Shown: positions 29,251-37,963 of the stretch, one piece after another
How the letters are laid out: the number at the start of each line of letters is the position of its first letter
Position numbering within the stretch: the stretch's first letter is position 1
Source: Actinomadura sp. 6K520
Lineage (GTDB): Bacteria; Actinomycetota; Actinomycetes; Streptosporangiales; Streptosporangiaceae
Length of the DNA: 64,000 nucleotides
Assembly (NCBI RefSeq): GCF_004349245.1
Contig: NZ_SMLC01000007.1
Coordinates: 1 to 64,000, forward strand
Direction: 5' to 3'
Made by a program: the position numbers and the translations under genes
The notes under the pieces: generated by a model
The model's input: only the letters and a program-made list of their open reading frames with translations
Database searches by the model: none
What the model was told of the DNA's origin: nothing

Positions 29251-32200
29251 GCCTGGCGCTCCTCGGTGCTGTCGGCAAGGCGTTCAAGGCGTACCCCGTC
29301 GACAACCGGCGGGATCGTGCCGCCGGGTGCCATGCATGCCAGCCCGCGCCGGATGGCGTCCGCGAGAGTGGCCGCCACCTCGATCCCGGCGGCATCGGTC
29401 AGCGGTTCCGCTGCCGCCTCCAGCAGCCCCATGGCATCTCCCCAACTAGCAGCCGCTGATTGATACAGCGCGCGAAGCGCCGCACCGGGATCGGTTGCGA
29501 CGAGCACCGGGAACAGCCGGGCACGTACGTCGGCGAGTGCCCAGGTCTCCCAGCGGAAAGGAGCGCTTTGTTCCGTCTCGGAGTAGAGCGCTGCCGGATC
29601 GACAAGTCCGCGCAGGGACCGCGCTTCGGCGAGCCTGGACAAGGCATCGACTCGCCGTGCCGGGTCCTCGCGGCTGGCCGCTTCGATGATCTGGTTGCCG
29701 AGCGCACGAAGGTCCGCGGAGTACTCCGGGCGGGCATCCGCGGCGAAGGCCACGAGCCCGGCCGCCGCGGGTAGCGAACCCTTTCCGATCATGTCGCCGA
29801 CCTTGGCCTTGAACTCGGGGCTGAGCGGTTCTCCAGGTGCGGGCGTCACGAGGTCGACGACTGCGCCGTAACGCGGATCGGCGATCCGTACCCGTGCCGC
29901 ATTGGACCGGTAGCCGGGAACGGCCGTGCTGATCCGGAATTCCTGGTAGGCCGCCTGTGCTCGCGCGATGTCGAACAGCCAGTCACCGTCGTCCGCCCGG
30001 AGCAGGTTCTGGTGGGCTTCGGCGAAGAGTGTGTACGCTCTCCGCCTCGCGATGGATTCGTTCGCGTAGTAGCGCGACAGCCAGGTCCACATGGAGATGT
30101 GCATCGTGTGCTCGAGGAACGTGAGGTCGTTGAGCGCGTCCCAGTCTTGACGTCGGCAGCCGTACGAGCGGACGGCGACCTCGAAACGGACCTGATGATC
30201 GGGGCGCGCGTAGGCCCAGGCTCGCCTGTCGGTGTCACCCATCTCGACGTGCCAGCGGTATGGCTCAAGCTCCGCGAGTGCCCGGTCGAGTTCGCGTGAC
30301 AGCGCTTCCGCCGCGGGCCCGTGGTCGGGGGCGTGCCCGGCCCGGTGCAATCCGGCGAAGCCGACCGCACACTCACCCGGATCCGTGATCGCCCGCATCA
30401 GCCGGGCCGCACGAGCGAGATCGGTGGTCGCCTCGTGTTCGGCGAGTACGCGGAGAGTCCTGGCCAGGCTGTGCGGACCTCCGGCGACGGTGCGGACGGC
30501 GCGGACGACATCGGCCGGGTCCCGGTAGAAGTATCTCTTTGTGCACGCGGACCAGTCCTGGCTGAGGTTGTAGATCGCCATGCCGCCCTCGATGGAGTAG
30601 TGCCGGATCGGACGCTGCTCGCCGATGGGATGCACTGGGAACATCTCGAACTGCGGGGCATGACCGACAGACGGGGCACGTTTCCGCGTATAGCAGGCGG
30701 AGACCCATGTCGTTCCGGTCAGCGCCTCGATGTCGCCGGATCGAGCCGTGATCTCGTCGACCAGCCGGTCCGCCGCGCGCTGGTCGCCTTCATCCAGGCA
30801 GCGATGGGCGATGTCCGCCAGGACGGAGTATCTGTCCGCATTCACGTCGCGCTCGAGTTCGGGGACACCACGATCATCGACCGCGCCCGAAATGGCGAAT
30901 AGCGACGAGGTCCATCTCGTCTGAGAAATTTCCCTGGCGACCTCGGCCGCGCGGGCAAGATCGTGCCGGGCGAATTCCATGGCCGCGTCCCGGAGGCTCT
31001 CGTTCCGGTAGAGGTTCTCCAGCGAGCCCGCGGTGTCGGCCACGGCGGGAATGGCGGCGTATTCTTTTTCGATCAGCGGGAGCGCGGTCGCGCGGTCGGT
31101 GGGATCCAGCGTCGACAGTACGTGCACTTTGGCCCATCCGTCGCGGTTCCCCGCCGCCGCCATGAGCCGGTTGCCGAGGGAGCGTGCCCTGGCGGGTTCG
31201 CCCCACTGGGTCCACAGCTCTATTCCATGGAGAAAACCCGGGGCGCGGACTGTGCAGGGGACCGTGGCATCGAGCGTCGCCAGCAGCATCCGCGCCGTCA
31301 TCCGGTCTTCCGCGATCGCCGCGGCCGCCGCGGCGACGTTAGTGGCGAACTTCTCGCCGGCCGCCGCGTCGAACATCTCCGCTCGCAGCGCGGCGAGCCG
31401 GCCGGTGGCCTCGCCCGTGTCGTGCCGTCTCCACAGCGCGGCCAGCCGTGCCAGCCCGGGAAGCCGCGCGGCTGGGTTGAGACGGGCCAGGGCCCCTTCC
31501 GCCTCGCGCAGGATCGAGCGCACGTCCGGGGCCGCGGCGCGATCCGCGAGGTCCAGGTAGGCATCCGCCCGGTCGCGGTCGTCCCGGATACGGGCGATCA
31601 GTTCGCGTGCCCGTCGACCGTCGCCCGCAGCGCGGGCCGCCTCCCGGTACAGCGGGTCCGGTTGCGCCACCTTGCCGGACCCGATGGTCTCCGCGCCGTG
31701 CCGCCACAGGCGCAGCGCACGTTCGAGGTTTCGTGGAGCGAGCACCAGCGCCGCGGCCTTCATCGCCTCCCATGCGGAGGATTTGCGACCGTGGTCGCCG
31801 CCGGGATCGCCTGCGACGGTGACCGCGTTCTCCACCAGCAACTCGATCAGGTCCTCCACCGACGGATCGCCGGGGCCGGGCACGGCATAGCGGAGTATTT
31901 CCAGGATGGACGTGAACCGCTGAACCGATGGCGGGAGCGTCGCGGCCCGATCCAGCGCCTCCCGGAGCCTCCCCCGCCGGGCCAGCAGGCCGAGCGGCTT
32001 GGGGGGAAGCGCGGCATCGGCCTGGGCACCCTGATGGCGGATGACCCCCAGGTACACCACCTGAGCCAAGCCGTCCGTCAGGTCACCGGCACGCGAGACT
32101 CGTTCGGCGGCGTGATCGGCGAGTTCCATGAACCGCCAGTCGTTCCCGAACTCCGCCCGGATCGCCTGCCGCAGTCCGGGGCAGGCCAGGCTCACCAGGC

Positions 32201-33758
32201 CGCCCGCACCGTCCTTGTCCGAACGCTCCACATGAGCCGCCAGGTGCGCCAAGCCGTACCGGTCGACCTTTGGCCAGTCGACGTCGTCCCACGTGTCGGC
32301 GCCCGCGCGGTAGTGACGCACGATCCGCCCGTGCCACAGGGCCTCACGGACGTGGCATTCCGGGCATTCGTGGGCCGCCCGTTCGCTGACCAGGAATTCG
32401 GCGATCGACTCGTGGAAGAACGCGAGCCGGTCGTTGCGCCTGTCGAGCAGCCAGCGCATCCGGCTCACCACCACGTCGACCGAGTCGATCTCGACGCGGA
32501 CGCCGGACAGCTCCGTGAGCTGCTCGATGGTCAGCGGCTCGCGTGCCACGGCGAGGACGCCGAGGATGCGTCTTCCGACGCCCTCCCACGCCGGCGTGAC
32601 CGTGTCCGTCGGCGCTTGCGGGTCCTCGATGAGCTGCATGCCGAGTTGCTCGATATCCCGGCGGGCGGTCTCCGCGAAGAAGCCGTAGATGTCCGCGAGA
32701 TCGGATCCGAAGTCGTCCAGCTTCAGCAGCTTGGCGACGAGGTCGTCGTTGTGGTCGGCGGACGCGTCATTCAGCGCGTGCGCGTAGCTCGCGAGGTACT
32801 GGAAGTTTCCCGACGCGTGCCGCGCCACCCGCTGCCGGAACTGGTCCGGAATGAGCCCGTTGGCCGCCAGCTCCCGCTCCGCGTGCGAGGTGCCGAGCGC
32901 GGTCTCGGCGTACTTGACCAGGTCGGCGCGAACCCGCGTGTCGGCGAGGTCGAGTTCGATCCTGGTGAGCATCGGACGCCGACCCAGCAGGTCCAGCGCC
33001 CGGTGCGGCCGGGACGTGATGACCAGGCGCACGTTGGGTGGCGGGGGAGTTCCGGCGCTCAGCCAGTTGATGAGCCCGTCGCCCTCACCGGACCGGGCGG
33101 CGTCGTCGAGCCCGTCTATCAGGACCACAATCCGGGCCGCTGGATTCTGCTCGAGCAGGACCTTCGCGGGGGCCCACAGCGCCAGGTAGGCGAGGTTGTG
33201 GGGCTCCAGCAGCCGGGGCTCCAGCTGGGCCGTTCCGATCCGCACTCCGGTAACGACGCCGTCGCCTTCCACGCGCCCGACTCGCTGCTCTACATCCAGG
33301 ATGGAATGATCCGGGTCGCCAGCATGCATGGCGGTCTCGTGGAACGGGGAGACGACGAGGTCGTCGATCGTGACCCCGATGGCGCTCCCGCCGGGTCCGA
33401 CCTGGTCGATGTCCATCTGGACGACGATCTTCAGCCGCTCCAGGGCGAATGCCGCTGGATGCCGCCGGGCGAGCTGGTGCCCGACCGAGAGCAGGAATGA
33501 CGTCACGTCGCCGGGAGCGTGGACACCCTTGTCGGGCTGTCCGATGAAGTACCGCAGCCAGTCGTCGCGGTCTCTGGCGAGGCCGCAGGCCAGGGTGGTC
33601 TTGCCCGCACCCGGTTCTCCCGTCAGGAGCACGAACCGGCAGGCGTCTTCGGCGACAGCGGACTCGATGCCCTCCACCATCCAGCGCCGATCGATGAAGT
33701 TCACTCCGGTACGGTCACGGATGAACGCCTCGAACGGCCGGTCGTCCTGCGGCTCCAC
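29247..33758 (-). CDS. very large NACHT/STAND-type ATPase with alpha-solenoid sensor
   Basis: This 1503-aa protein starts at GTG 33758. Walker A is GEPGAGKTT at 47-55, Walker B is VVLIDGLDD at 211-219, a sensor-like LVITSRP lies at 245-251, and a winged-helix-like region follows with FFHESIAEFLV near 460. From about 520 to the end there are no domain names I can assign. The sequence is helical and alanine/arginine-rich with degenerate ~35-residue repeats, as in the ligand-sensing solenoids of STAND regulators and Avs/NLR-like defence proteins. No effector nuclease, TIR or protease domain is visible. It sits between a SARP-like gene and a TPR gene with 2-bp and overlapping junctions. Confidence 0.88.
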   Translation of the reverse strand: MEPQDDRPFEAFIRDRTGVNFIDRRWMVEGIESAVAEDACRFVLLTGEPGAGKTTLACGLARDRDDWLRYFIGQPDKGVHAPGDVTSFLLSVGHQLARRHPAAFALERLKIVVQMDIDQVGPGGSAIGVTIDDLVVSPFHETAMHAGDPDHSILDVEQRVGRVEGDGVVTGVRIGTAQLEPRLLEPHNLAYLALWAPAKVLLEQNPAARIVVLIDGLDDAARSGEGDGLINWLSAGTPPPPNVRLVITSRPHRALDLLGRRPMLTRIELDLADTRVRADLVKYAETALGTSHAERELAANGLIPDQFRQRVARHASGNFQYLASYAHALNDASADHNDDLVAKLLKLDDFGSDLADIYGFFAETARRDIEQLGMQLIEDPQAPTDTVTPAWEGVGRRILGVLAVAREPLTIEQLTELSGVRVEIDSVDVVVSRMRWLLDRRNDRLAFFHESIAEFLVSERAAHECPECHVREALWHGRIVRHYRAGADTWDDVDWPKVDRYGLAHLAAHVERSDKDGAGGLVSLACPGLRQAIRAEFGNDWRFMELADHAAERVSRAGDLTDGLAQVVYLGVIRHQGAQADAALPPKPLGLLARRGRLREALDRAATLPPSVQRFTSILEILRYAVPGPGDPSVEDLIELLVENAVTVAGDPGGDHGRKSSAWEAMKAAALVLAPRNLERALRLWRHGAETIGSGKVAQPDPLYREAARAAGDGRRARELIARIRDDRDRADAYLDLADRAAAPDVRSILREAEGALARLNPAARLPGLARLAALWRRHDTGEATGRLAALRAEMFDAAAGEKFATNVAAAAAAIAEDRMTARMLLATLDATVPCTVRAPGFLHGIELWTQWGEPARARSLGNRLMAAAGNRDGWAKVHVLSTLDPTDRATALPLIEKEYAAIPAVADTAGSLENLYRNESLRDAAMEFARHDLARAAEVAREISQTRWTSSLFAISGAVDDRGVPELERDVNADRYSVLADIAHRCLDEGDQRAADRLVDEITARSGDIEALTGTTWVSACYTRKRAPSVGHAPQFEMFPVHPIGEQRPIRHYSIEGGMAIYNLSQDWSACTKRYFYRDPADVVRAVRTVAGGPHSLARTLRVLAEHEATTDLARAARLMRAITDPGECAVGFAGLHRAGHAPDHGPAAEALSRELDRALAELEPYRWHVEMGDTDRRAWAYARPDHQVRFEVAVRSYGCRRQDWDALNDLTFLEHTMHISMWTWLSRYYANESIARRRAYTLFAEAHQNLLRADDGDWLFDIARAQAAYQEFRISTAVPGYRSNAARVRIADPRYGAVVDLVTPAPGEPLSPEFKAKVGDMIGKGSLPAAAGLVAFAADARPEYSADLRALGNQIIEAASREDPARRVDALSRLAEARSLRGLVDPAALYSETEQSAPFRWETWALADVRARLFPVLVATDPGAALRALYQSAAASWGDAMGLLEAAAEPLTDAAGIEVAATLADAIRRGLACMAPGGTIPPVVDGVRLERLADSTEERQA

Positions 33759-33760
33759 GG

Positions 33761-34780
33761 TCAGCTCCCCTGCTTGAGCTCGACCCCGATGAGCTCACCG
33801 CCCGCTTCGACGCTGCCGGCCCGTACGTCGCCCTCGATGTGTCCAGCGGCGCGCCCGGTCGCGACGGCGACGGCCTTACCGGCGACTACGCCGTCGACGT
33901 TGATCGTGCCCCGTACCGTCGGTGACGGCTCGCCGGAGCGAACGCTTGGCTGCTCTTCCGCGTGCTCCCCGCCTGCTTCCTCGCTCGCCTTCGGCGGCAC
34001 CGCCGCCGGCAGCGCCCCGTTCCGGCTGCCGCCGGCCCTGAGATGCGCCTCCAGGCGGGACAGGGAAGCGCCGAGTCGATCGCCCGCGTGAGCGGCCGCG
34101 TTCGCTGCCTTCTGATAAATCTGGTGGGCTCTGGCCGGGTGCCCGGCGTGGCTCGCCGCCCGCATCCAGAGTTCGACGAACTCCGCGTCCAGCAGCGCCT
34201 GCGGGTCGTTGGCGGCGCGCTGCTCGCATTCGTCGAGCACCAGCGCATGGTCGTGCCGGCTCATCCGCTGCGCTAGGCAGTGGATCACGGCGTCCCGGTA
34301 CTCCATCCGCAGCGTCTGCCCGGTGTTGTCGGCCCACTGGCCGCGCAGACCGCGCAACGGGTGCCCACCGTGCAGGCCGGTCGCCGTTGGTCCCCACTCC
34401 CGCAGCGCCCGCTGCATGAGCCCCAGGCTCTCCGCGTCATCGACGCGGCGAGCCTCGGCGCACATGGCGCGGAAGCGCAGCACATCCGCCTGCTCCTGCG
34501 TGACGGGCAGACAGTAGCCGCCATCGCGTGCGGGTACCGGGTCGCCATCGGGCGATGCCCGCCGCAGCTCACGGCGTAATTCGGACGCCACCCGCTCGAC
34601 CCCGTGCTCCGGATACGGCGTCCTGAAGTCCCACAGGACCTCCTCCAGGCGCTCCCTGCCGACCACCGCGCCCCCCGCCATCGTCAGGACCGCGAGCAGA
34701 TGCTGCTGCTGCCGGGACAGCTCGGCGGCCCAGCCGTCCTGCCGCGCGGCGACCCCGCTGAGGATCTCGAAAGTGATCAA
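33761..34780 (-). CDS. SARP-like regulator (winged helix + BTAD) with beta-rich tail
   Basis: The preferred start is TTG 34780 behind a perfect AGGAGG; a longer in-frame start at 34894 overlaps the divergent gene. The 339-aa product has an OmpR/SARP-type winged helix (~1-90; LSRQQQHLLAVLTMAGG, EEVLWDFRTPYPEHGVERVASELRREL) and a BTAD helical domain (~110-260; AEARRVDDAESLGLMQRAL). An unusual ~55-residue tail follows, with repeating G-x-V/I strands (GTINVDGVVAGKAVAVATG, GHIEGDVRAGSVEAGGELIGV). Ordinary SARPs activate antibiotic clusters. This one is 2 bp from a STAND ATPase, as if an AfsR-like protein were split between two genes. Confidence 0.82.
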   Translation of the reverse strand: MITFEILSGVAARQDGWAAELSRQQQHLLAVLTMAGGAVVGRERLEEVLWDFRTPYPEHGVERVASELRRELRRASPDGDPVPARDGGYCLPVTQEQADVLRFRAMCAEARRVDDAESLGLMQRALREWGPTATGLHGGHPLRGLRGQWADNTGQTLRMEYRDAVIHCLAQRMSRHDHALVLDECEQRAANDPQALLDAEFVELWMRAASHAGHPARAHQIYQKAANAAAHAGDRLGASLSRLEAHLRAGGSRNGALPAAVPPKASEEAGGEHAEEQPSVRSGEPSPTVRGTINVDGVVAGKAVAVATGRAAGHIEGDVRAGSVEAGGELIGVELKQGS

Positions 34781-34893
34781 CGAACCTCCTGCGCACCCGT
34801 AGCGAACCGGCAGCGCACCCAGGAGCGCACCGGCATGGCAGACCGTGTCCTTGGCCGGGAGTTCCCCGGACAAGGACGAGAAGGGAAAAGACA

Positions 34894-35154
34894 ATGGGCA
34901 AGGAAGGCGACTGGCCGGAGTTCAGGCTCGCGTGCAACGGGGGCGGCGGCTGCGTCGTGGTCGAGCACATCGCGGACGCAGTGGTCATCCGAGACTCCAA
35001 GAACCTGCACCAGCCGGGGCTGGTCTTCAGCAGGAGGGAGTACGCGGACTTCCGGCGCCGCGTCCGGGGTGGCACCTGGCCCCGGACCGTCCTGCAGTTC
35101 CTCGCGTCCGTGCTGCGGACGGCGGCGCTGATCCTGCGGCACGTCACCCACTGA
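34894..35154 (+). CDS. DUF397-like small protein
   Basis: The 86-aa protein starts at ATG 34894 (RBS GAAGGG). It has the DUF397 core WPEFRLACNGGGGCVVVEHIADAVVIRDSKN and LVFSRREYADFRRRV. An extra hydrophobic C-terminal helix, LQFLASVLRTAALILRHV, is not typical and could contact membrane. DUF397 proteins usually pair with XRE-DUF5753 regulators such as the convergent gene 35226-36119. Confidence 0.82.
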   Translation: MGKEGDWPEFRLACNGGGGCVVVEHIADAVVIRDSKNLHQPGLVFSRREYADFRRRVRGGTWPRTVLQFLASVLRTAALILRHVTH

Positions 35155-35166
35155 CCCCCCGGCCCG

Positions 35167-35197
35167 GGGTGCCCGGCGTTCTCCTCGCCGGGCACCC
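35167..35197. terminator. bidirectional hairpin terminator between DUF397 and XRE genes
   Basis: A perfect 12-bp stem, GGGTGCCCGGCG / CGCCGGGCACCC, with a 7-base loop lies between the stops of two convergent genes. There is no strong U-tract, as is usual in actinomycetes. Confidence 0.75.
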
Positions 35198-35225
35198 GGG
35201 GTGCCCCCGTGCTCATGACCCGTCC

Positions 35226-36119
35226 TCATAAGCCGTCCTCGGCGGGCTGCGCGCGGACGTCAGCGGCGATGCCCGAGAGCAGATCGCGCGCGTCCGGGCC
35301 GTAGACGGCCATCTGCTCCAGCAGCGGCCACTGGGCCCGGTAGAGGGCCACCTGTCCCGCGTCACTCACGGTGAGGTTGGCGTGCACCGTCTCCACCAGG
35401 ACGAACGCATCTGCCCCCGGGTCGGCCGGCTCGATCACGACGAACCCGTGCGGCACGTGCGTGAGCGCCCGCGCGGACTGCGGAACCACCCCGATGACGA
35501 CATTCCCAAGGGTGGCCACCGAGGCAATCCGGTCAAGCTGGGCGAGCATCAGGCTGGGCGGCCCCGGTCGCCACCGGAGCGCGGCCTCGGTGATGAGGAA
35601 GCCGAACTCCCGCGCCGGGTCGAACAGCGCGGCCTGCCGGTCCACCCGGCTCGCGGTCACGCCGGGTATGTCGGGCTCGGCATACGCCGGTTCGAACATG
35701 GCGACCACCCGTCGGGCGTACTCCGCTGTCTGTAGCAGGCCGGGCACCAGCGTCGGCTCATAGACCAGCACGGCGCGGGACCGGGCCTCAATCTGCTGGA
35801 TATCGTCTTGCAGGTGGCCGTGCCCGCGCATCGCCACGTCCCAGGGATGCACCTCGGTGTAGGCGGCCTCGGCCAGCGCCACCGCCCTGCTGGCCACGTC
35901 CTCGGAAGCGCTGACCGCAGCCGTCCAGCCGGTCACCTCCGGGATAGTCGGGAGGGTAGCGCCGGACTCGATCCGCGAGATCTTCGACTGACTGACGCCG
36001 ATCTGCTCCGCGAGCTGACGACCAGGCAACCCAGCCTGCTCACGGAGCCGCCGCAGCTCAGCGCCGAGCCGACGCCGCCTGCTGAGCAGCACGTGCAGAT
36101 TCCCATCCCCAGCGGGCAC
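35226..36119 (-). CDS. XRE-family regulator with DUF5753 ligand/partner domain
   Basis: The 297-aa protein starts at GTG 36119 (RBS GGGAGG). The lambda-type HTH is ELRRLREQAGLPGRQLAEQIGVSQSKISRIESG (about 19-52; only its parts QLAEQIGVSQSKISRIE are diagnostic). DUF5753 covers ~110-285 (YEPTLVPGLLQTAEYAR, EAALRWRPGP, FVVIEPADP). These regulators, the WhiJ-like group, form pairs with DUF397 proteins and often control development or act like toxin-antitoxin modules. It is convergent with the DUF397 gene rather than in tandem, which is less common. Confidence 0.92.
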   Translation of the reverse strand: MPAGDGNLHVLLSRRRRLGAELRRLREQAGLPGRQLAEQIGVSQSKISRIESGATLPTIPEVTGWTAAVSASEDVASRAVALAEAAYTEVHPWDVAMRGHGHLQDDIQQIEARSRAVLVYEPTLVPGLLQTAEYARRVVAMFEPAYAEPDIPGVTASRVDRQAALFDPAREFGFLITEAALRWRPGPPSLMLAQLDRIASVATLGNVVIGVVPQSARALTHVPHGFVVIEPADPGADAFVLVETVHANLTVSDAGQVALYRAQWPLLEQMAVYGPDARDLLSGIAADVRAQPAEDGL

Positions 36120-36167
36120 AGCCCTCCCTGCGCAGTAAACGAATCAAGGCAAGCCAAACTGAATCAT

Positions 36168-36179
36168 GGAGCATGCTCC
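36168..36179. promoter_or_regulatory. palindrome GGAGCATGCTCC upstream of the XRE gene
   Basis: This perfect 12-bp palindrome lies 49 bp upstream of the GTG start of the XRE-DUF5753 gene. It is a reasonable autoregulatory operator for a dimeric lambda-type repressor (inference). Confidence 0.45.
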
Positions 36180-36229
36180 TGCATAGTACGGCAAAACCGG
36201 GCCCCGCGTGGAGTTTGATTCAAGGAGTG

Positions 36230-37962
36230 TCATCTCGGGCGGCTGCCATGTCGTCGACGCCGATCAGCGGGCGGCGGAGAGACCTCAGCACGGCCGAGCG
36301 GGATCTCGGCCTTCCTCACATCTCCCTCCCGATGTGGCTGCGCTGCCGCCTGCTCCCGTGCGACCTGGAGGATCTGCAGTGCTTCGCGGATGAATTCGTG
36401 GCCGGCGTCCGTCGGGGACAGAGGCGTGCTGGACCTGTCGATGATGGGGAATCCGGCGGCTGTCTCGATCTTGGTGACCATTTGGCGCAGGGCGCTGTCG
36501 CGCCCGCCGTAGAGGGCGCGTGCTGCGGCGGCGAGGCTGTCGTGGCCGGGGATGCGGGTGATCAGTTCCAGTCGGGTGAGGGCGCCTGTGCGCATGGTGA
36601 CGGCGCACATGGCGGGTGACGGCGGTGCGGGCAGGGTCAGGTGGCCGATGCCGCTGAAGTCGCTGTGCCGGCGGATCGGCAGGCCCCAGTTTCTGGCCAG
36701 GCTCTTCAGGTAGTGGGCGGTGACGACACGCTCGCGAGCGAGCGTGTCGATGCTGCGGAGCTTGTCGACGTACTCGCGGTGCAGCCATTCCCGGGTGATT
36801 CCCGATTCCGGTGGCGGCCGTCGACAGGTGGGCCGCTGGGGCCACGCCGTCGATCTGCAGGAGCCTGCGGATGGTGGCGGTGGCGCAGCCGGCCATGGCG
36901 GCGATCTCGGTGATGGGCAGGTTCTGGTGCTCGTAAAGGTCCCGGAGCCGGGCAGGGCTGAGGACTTCGGCCCGCGGAGGAGAGACGGGCAGGCCGTTGG
37001 CGGTGGCGGGCGGCGGGCCGGTGCCGGCAATCTCGCAGTACAGCCGGACATGCTCGGCGGTTAGGCCGAGGACACTGGCCGCCTCGTGCACGGAGCCGGT
37101 CCCGGCCAGCACGGCGGCGACCTCGTCTCCTGCGAGGCTGGTGGGGTCGGCGCCGGGCCAGTCCTACAAGGTGACCCAGCAGGCGGGCGGTTCCCAGGTG
37201 AGGGGCTCGGTGATGCCGTACCGGGCGAGGTTTGCCTCGGCCTGCTGGCGCAGGAAGGCACGCAGCGGGCCAGGTGCGCTGTAGCGGAAGCTGGTGCAGT
37301 GCCAGCCGAACGGCTTCCTCGCCCCGGGGATGGCGGGGTGCTCGCCGGTGAGCAGGACGAGCAGGTACCAGTGCAGCACGGCCAGGCGGGGGGCGTAGCT
37401 TCTGCTCCAGCCGTGCTGGAGGCGCAGCCGTGTGTAGGCGTCAAGGTCCAGGGTGACCGATTCCGGGCCGGTGAACAGCGCGCGGCGCCGCGTGTCGTTG
37501 ATGGGACTGCCGTGCTCGTCCAGGGCGCAGGCGAGTTGGGCCAGTACTGACGCCAGCGGGGTAAGGCCGCGTTCGCGGTAGATGATGCGTTCCACTGCGC
37601 TGCGGTCGGTGTCGAAAGAGTGGTTGGCGAGCAGCGGGCTGGCGCACTCGAAGTTCAGCTGCGGTGGCCCTCCGGGCAGCAGCAGGAAGCTGGCACAGCC
37701 GCGCCGGAAGGAACTGCACGTGGCACTGTGCGGCGCGTCATCCTCGGCCGCGGAATGACGAGACCGCGGCAGCAGCCGCAGAGTCCAGCCTGGCCACAGC
37801 ATCGCGGGGATCATCGCCGCGCGGCGGGTGATGGCCCCAGCGGACAGGACGGGCCAGCGGGGCCGCGGGGTAGCGCTGGCGTAGCGGAGCCGGGCGTGCA
37901 GGCTCGCGTCGCCGTCGAGGCCGCCGAGCACTTTGCTGACCATGTCGGGGCCGCACCAGGCC
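36230..37962 (-). pseudogene. large DNA-binding-type protein, 5' cut by an IS, amber stop and frameshift
   Basis: Minus-strand coding sequence starts abruptly at the IS edge (37962) and reads PAMLWPGWTLRLLP, FRRGCASFLLLPGGP, SAVERIIYRERGLTPLASVLAQLACAL. It reaches an in-frame TAG at 37164-37166, then continues in the same frame (DWPGADPTSLAGDEVAAVLAG, LTAEHVRLYCEIAG). After a shift near 36820 it continues as REWLHREYVDKLRSIDTLARERVV, LARNWGLPIRRH and a LysR-like segment near the end (RALYGGRDSALRQMVTKIE). At least two helix-turn-helix-like stretches are present (LPITEIAAMAGCATATIRRLL). I do not recognise the family with confidence; it could derive from a mobile-element DNA-binding protein. 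Confidence 0.6.
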
Positions 37963-37963
37963 C

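Noticed and set aside
30963-33500. 845-codon open frame on the plus strand
   Set aside because: It is antisense to the STAND ATPase gene, lacks any domain, is rich in R/G/P as expected of a high-GC shadow frame, and has no ribosome site.
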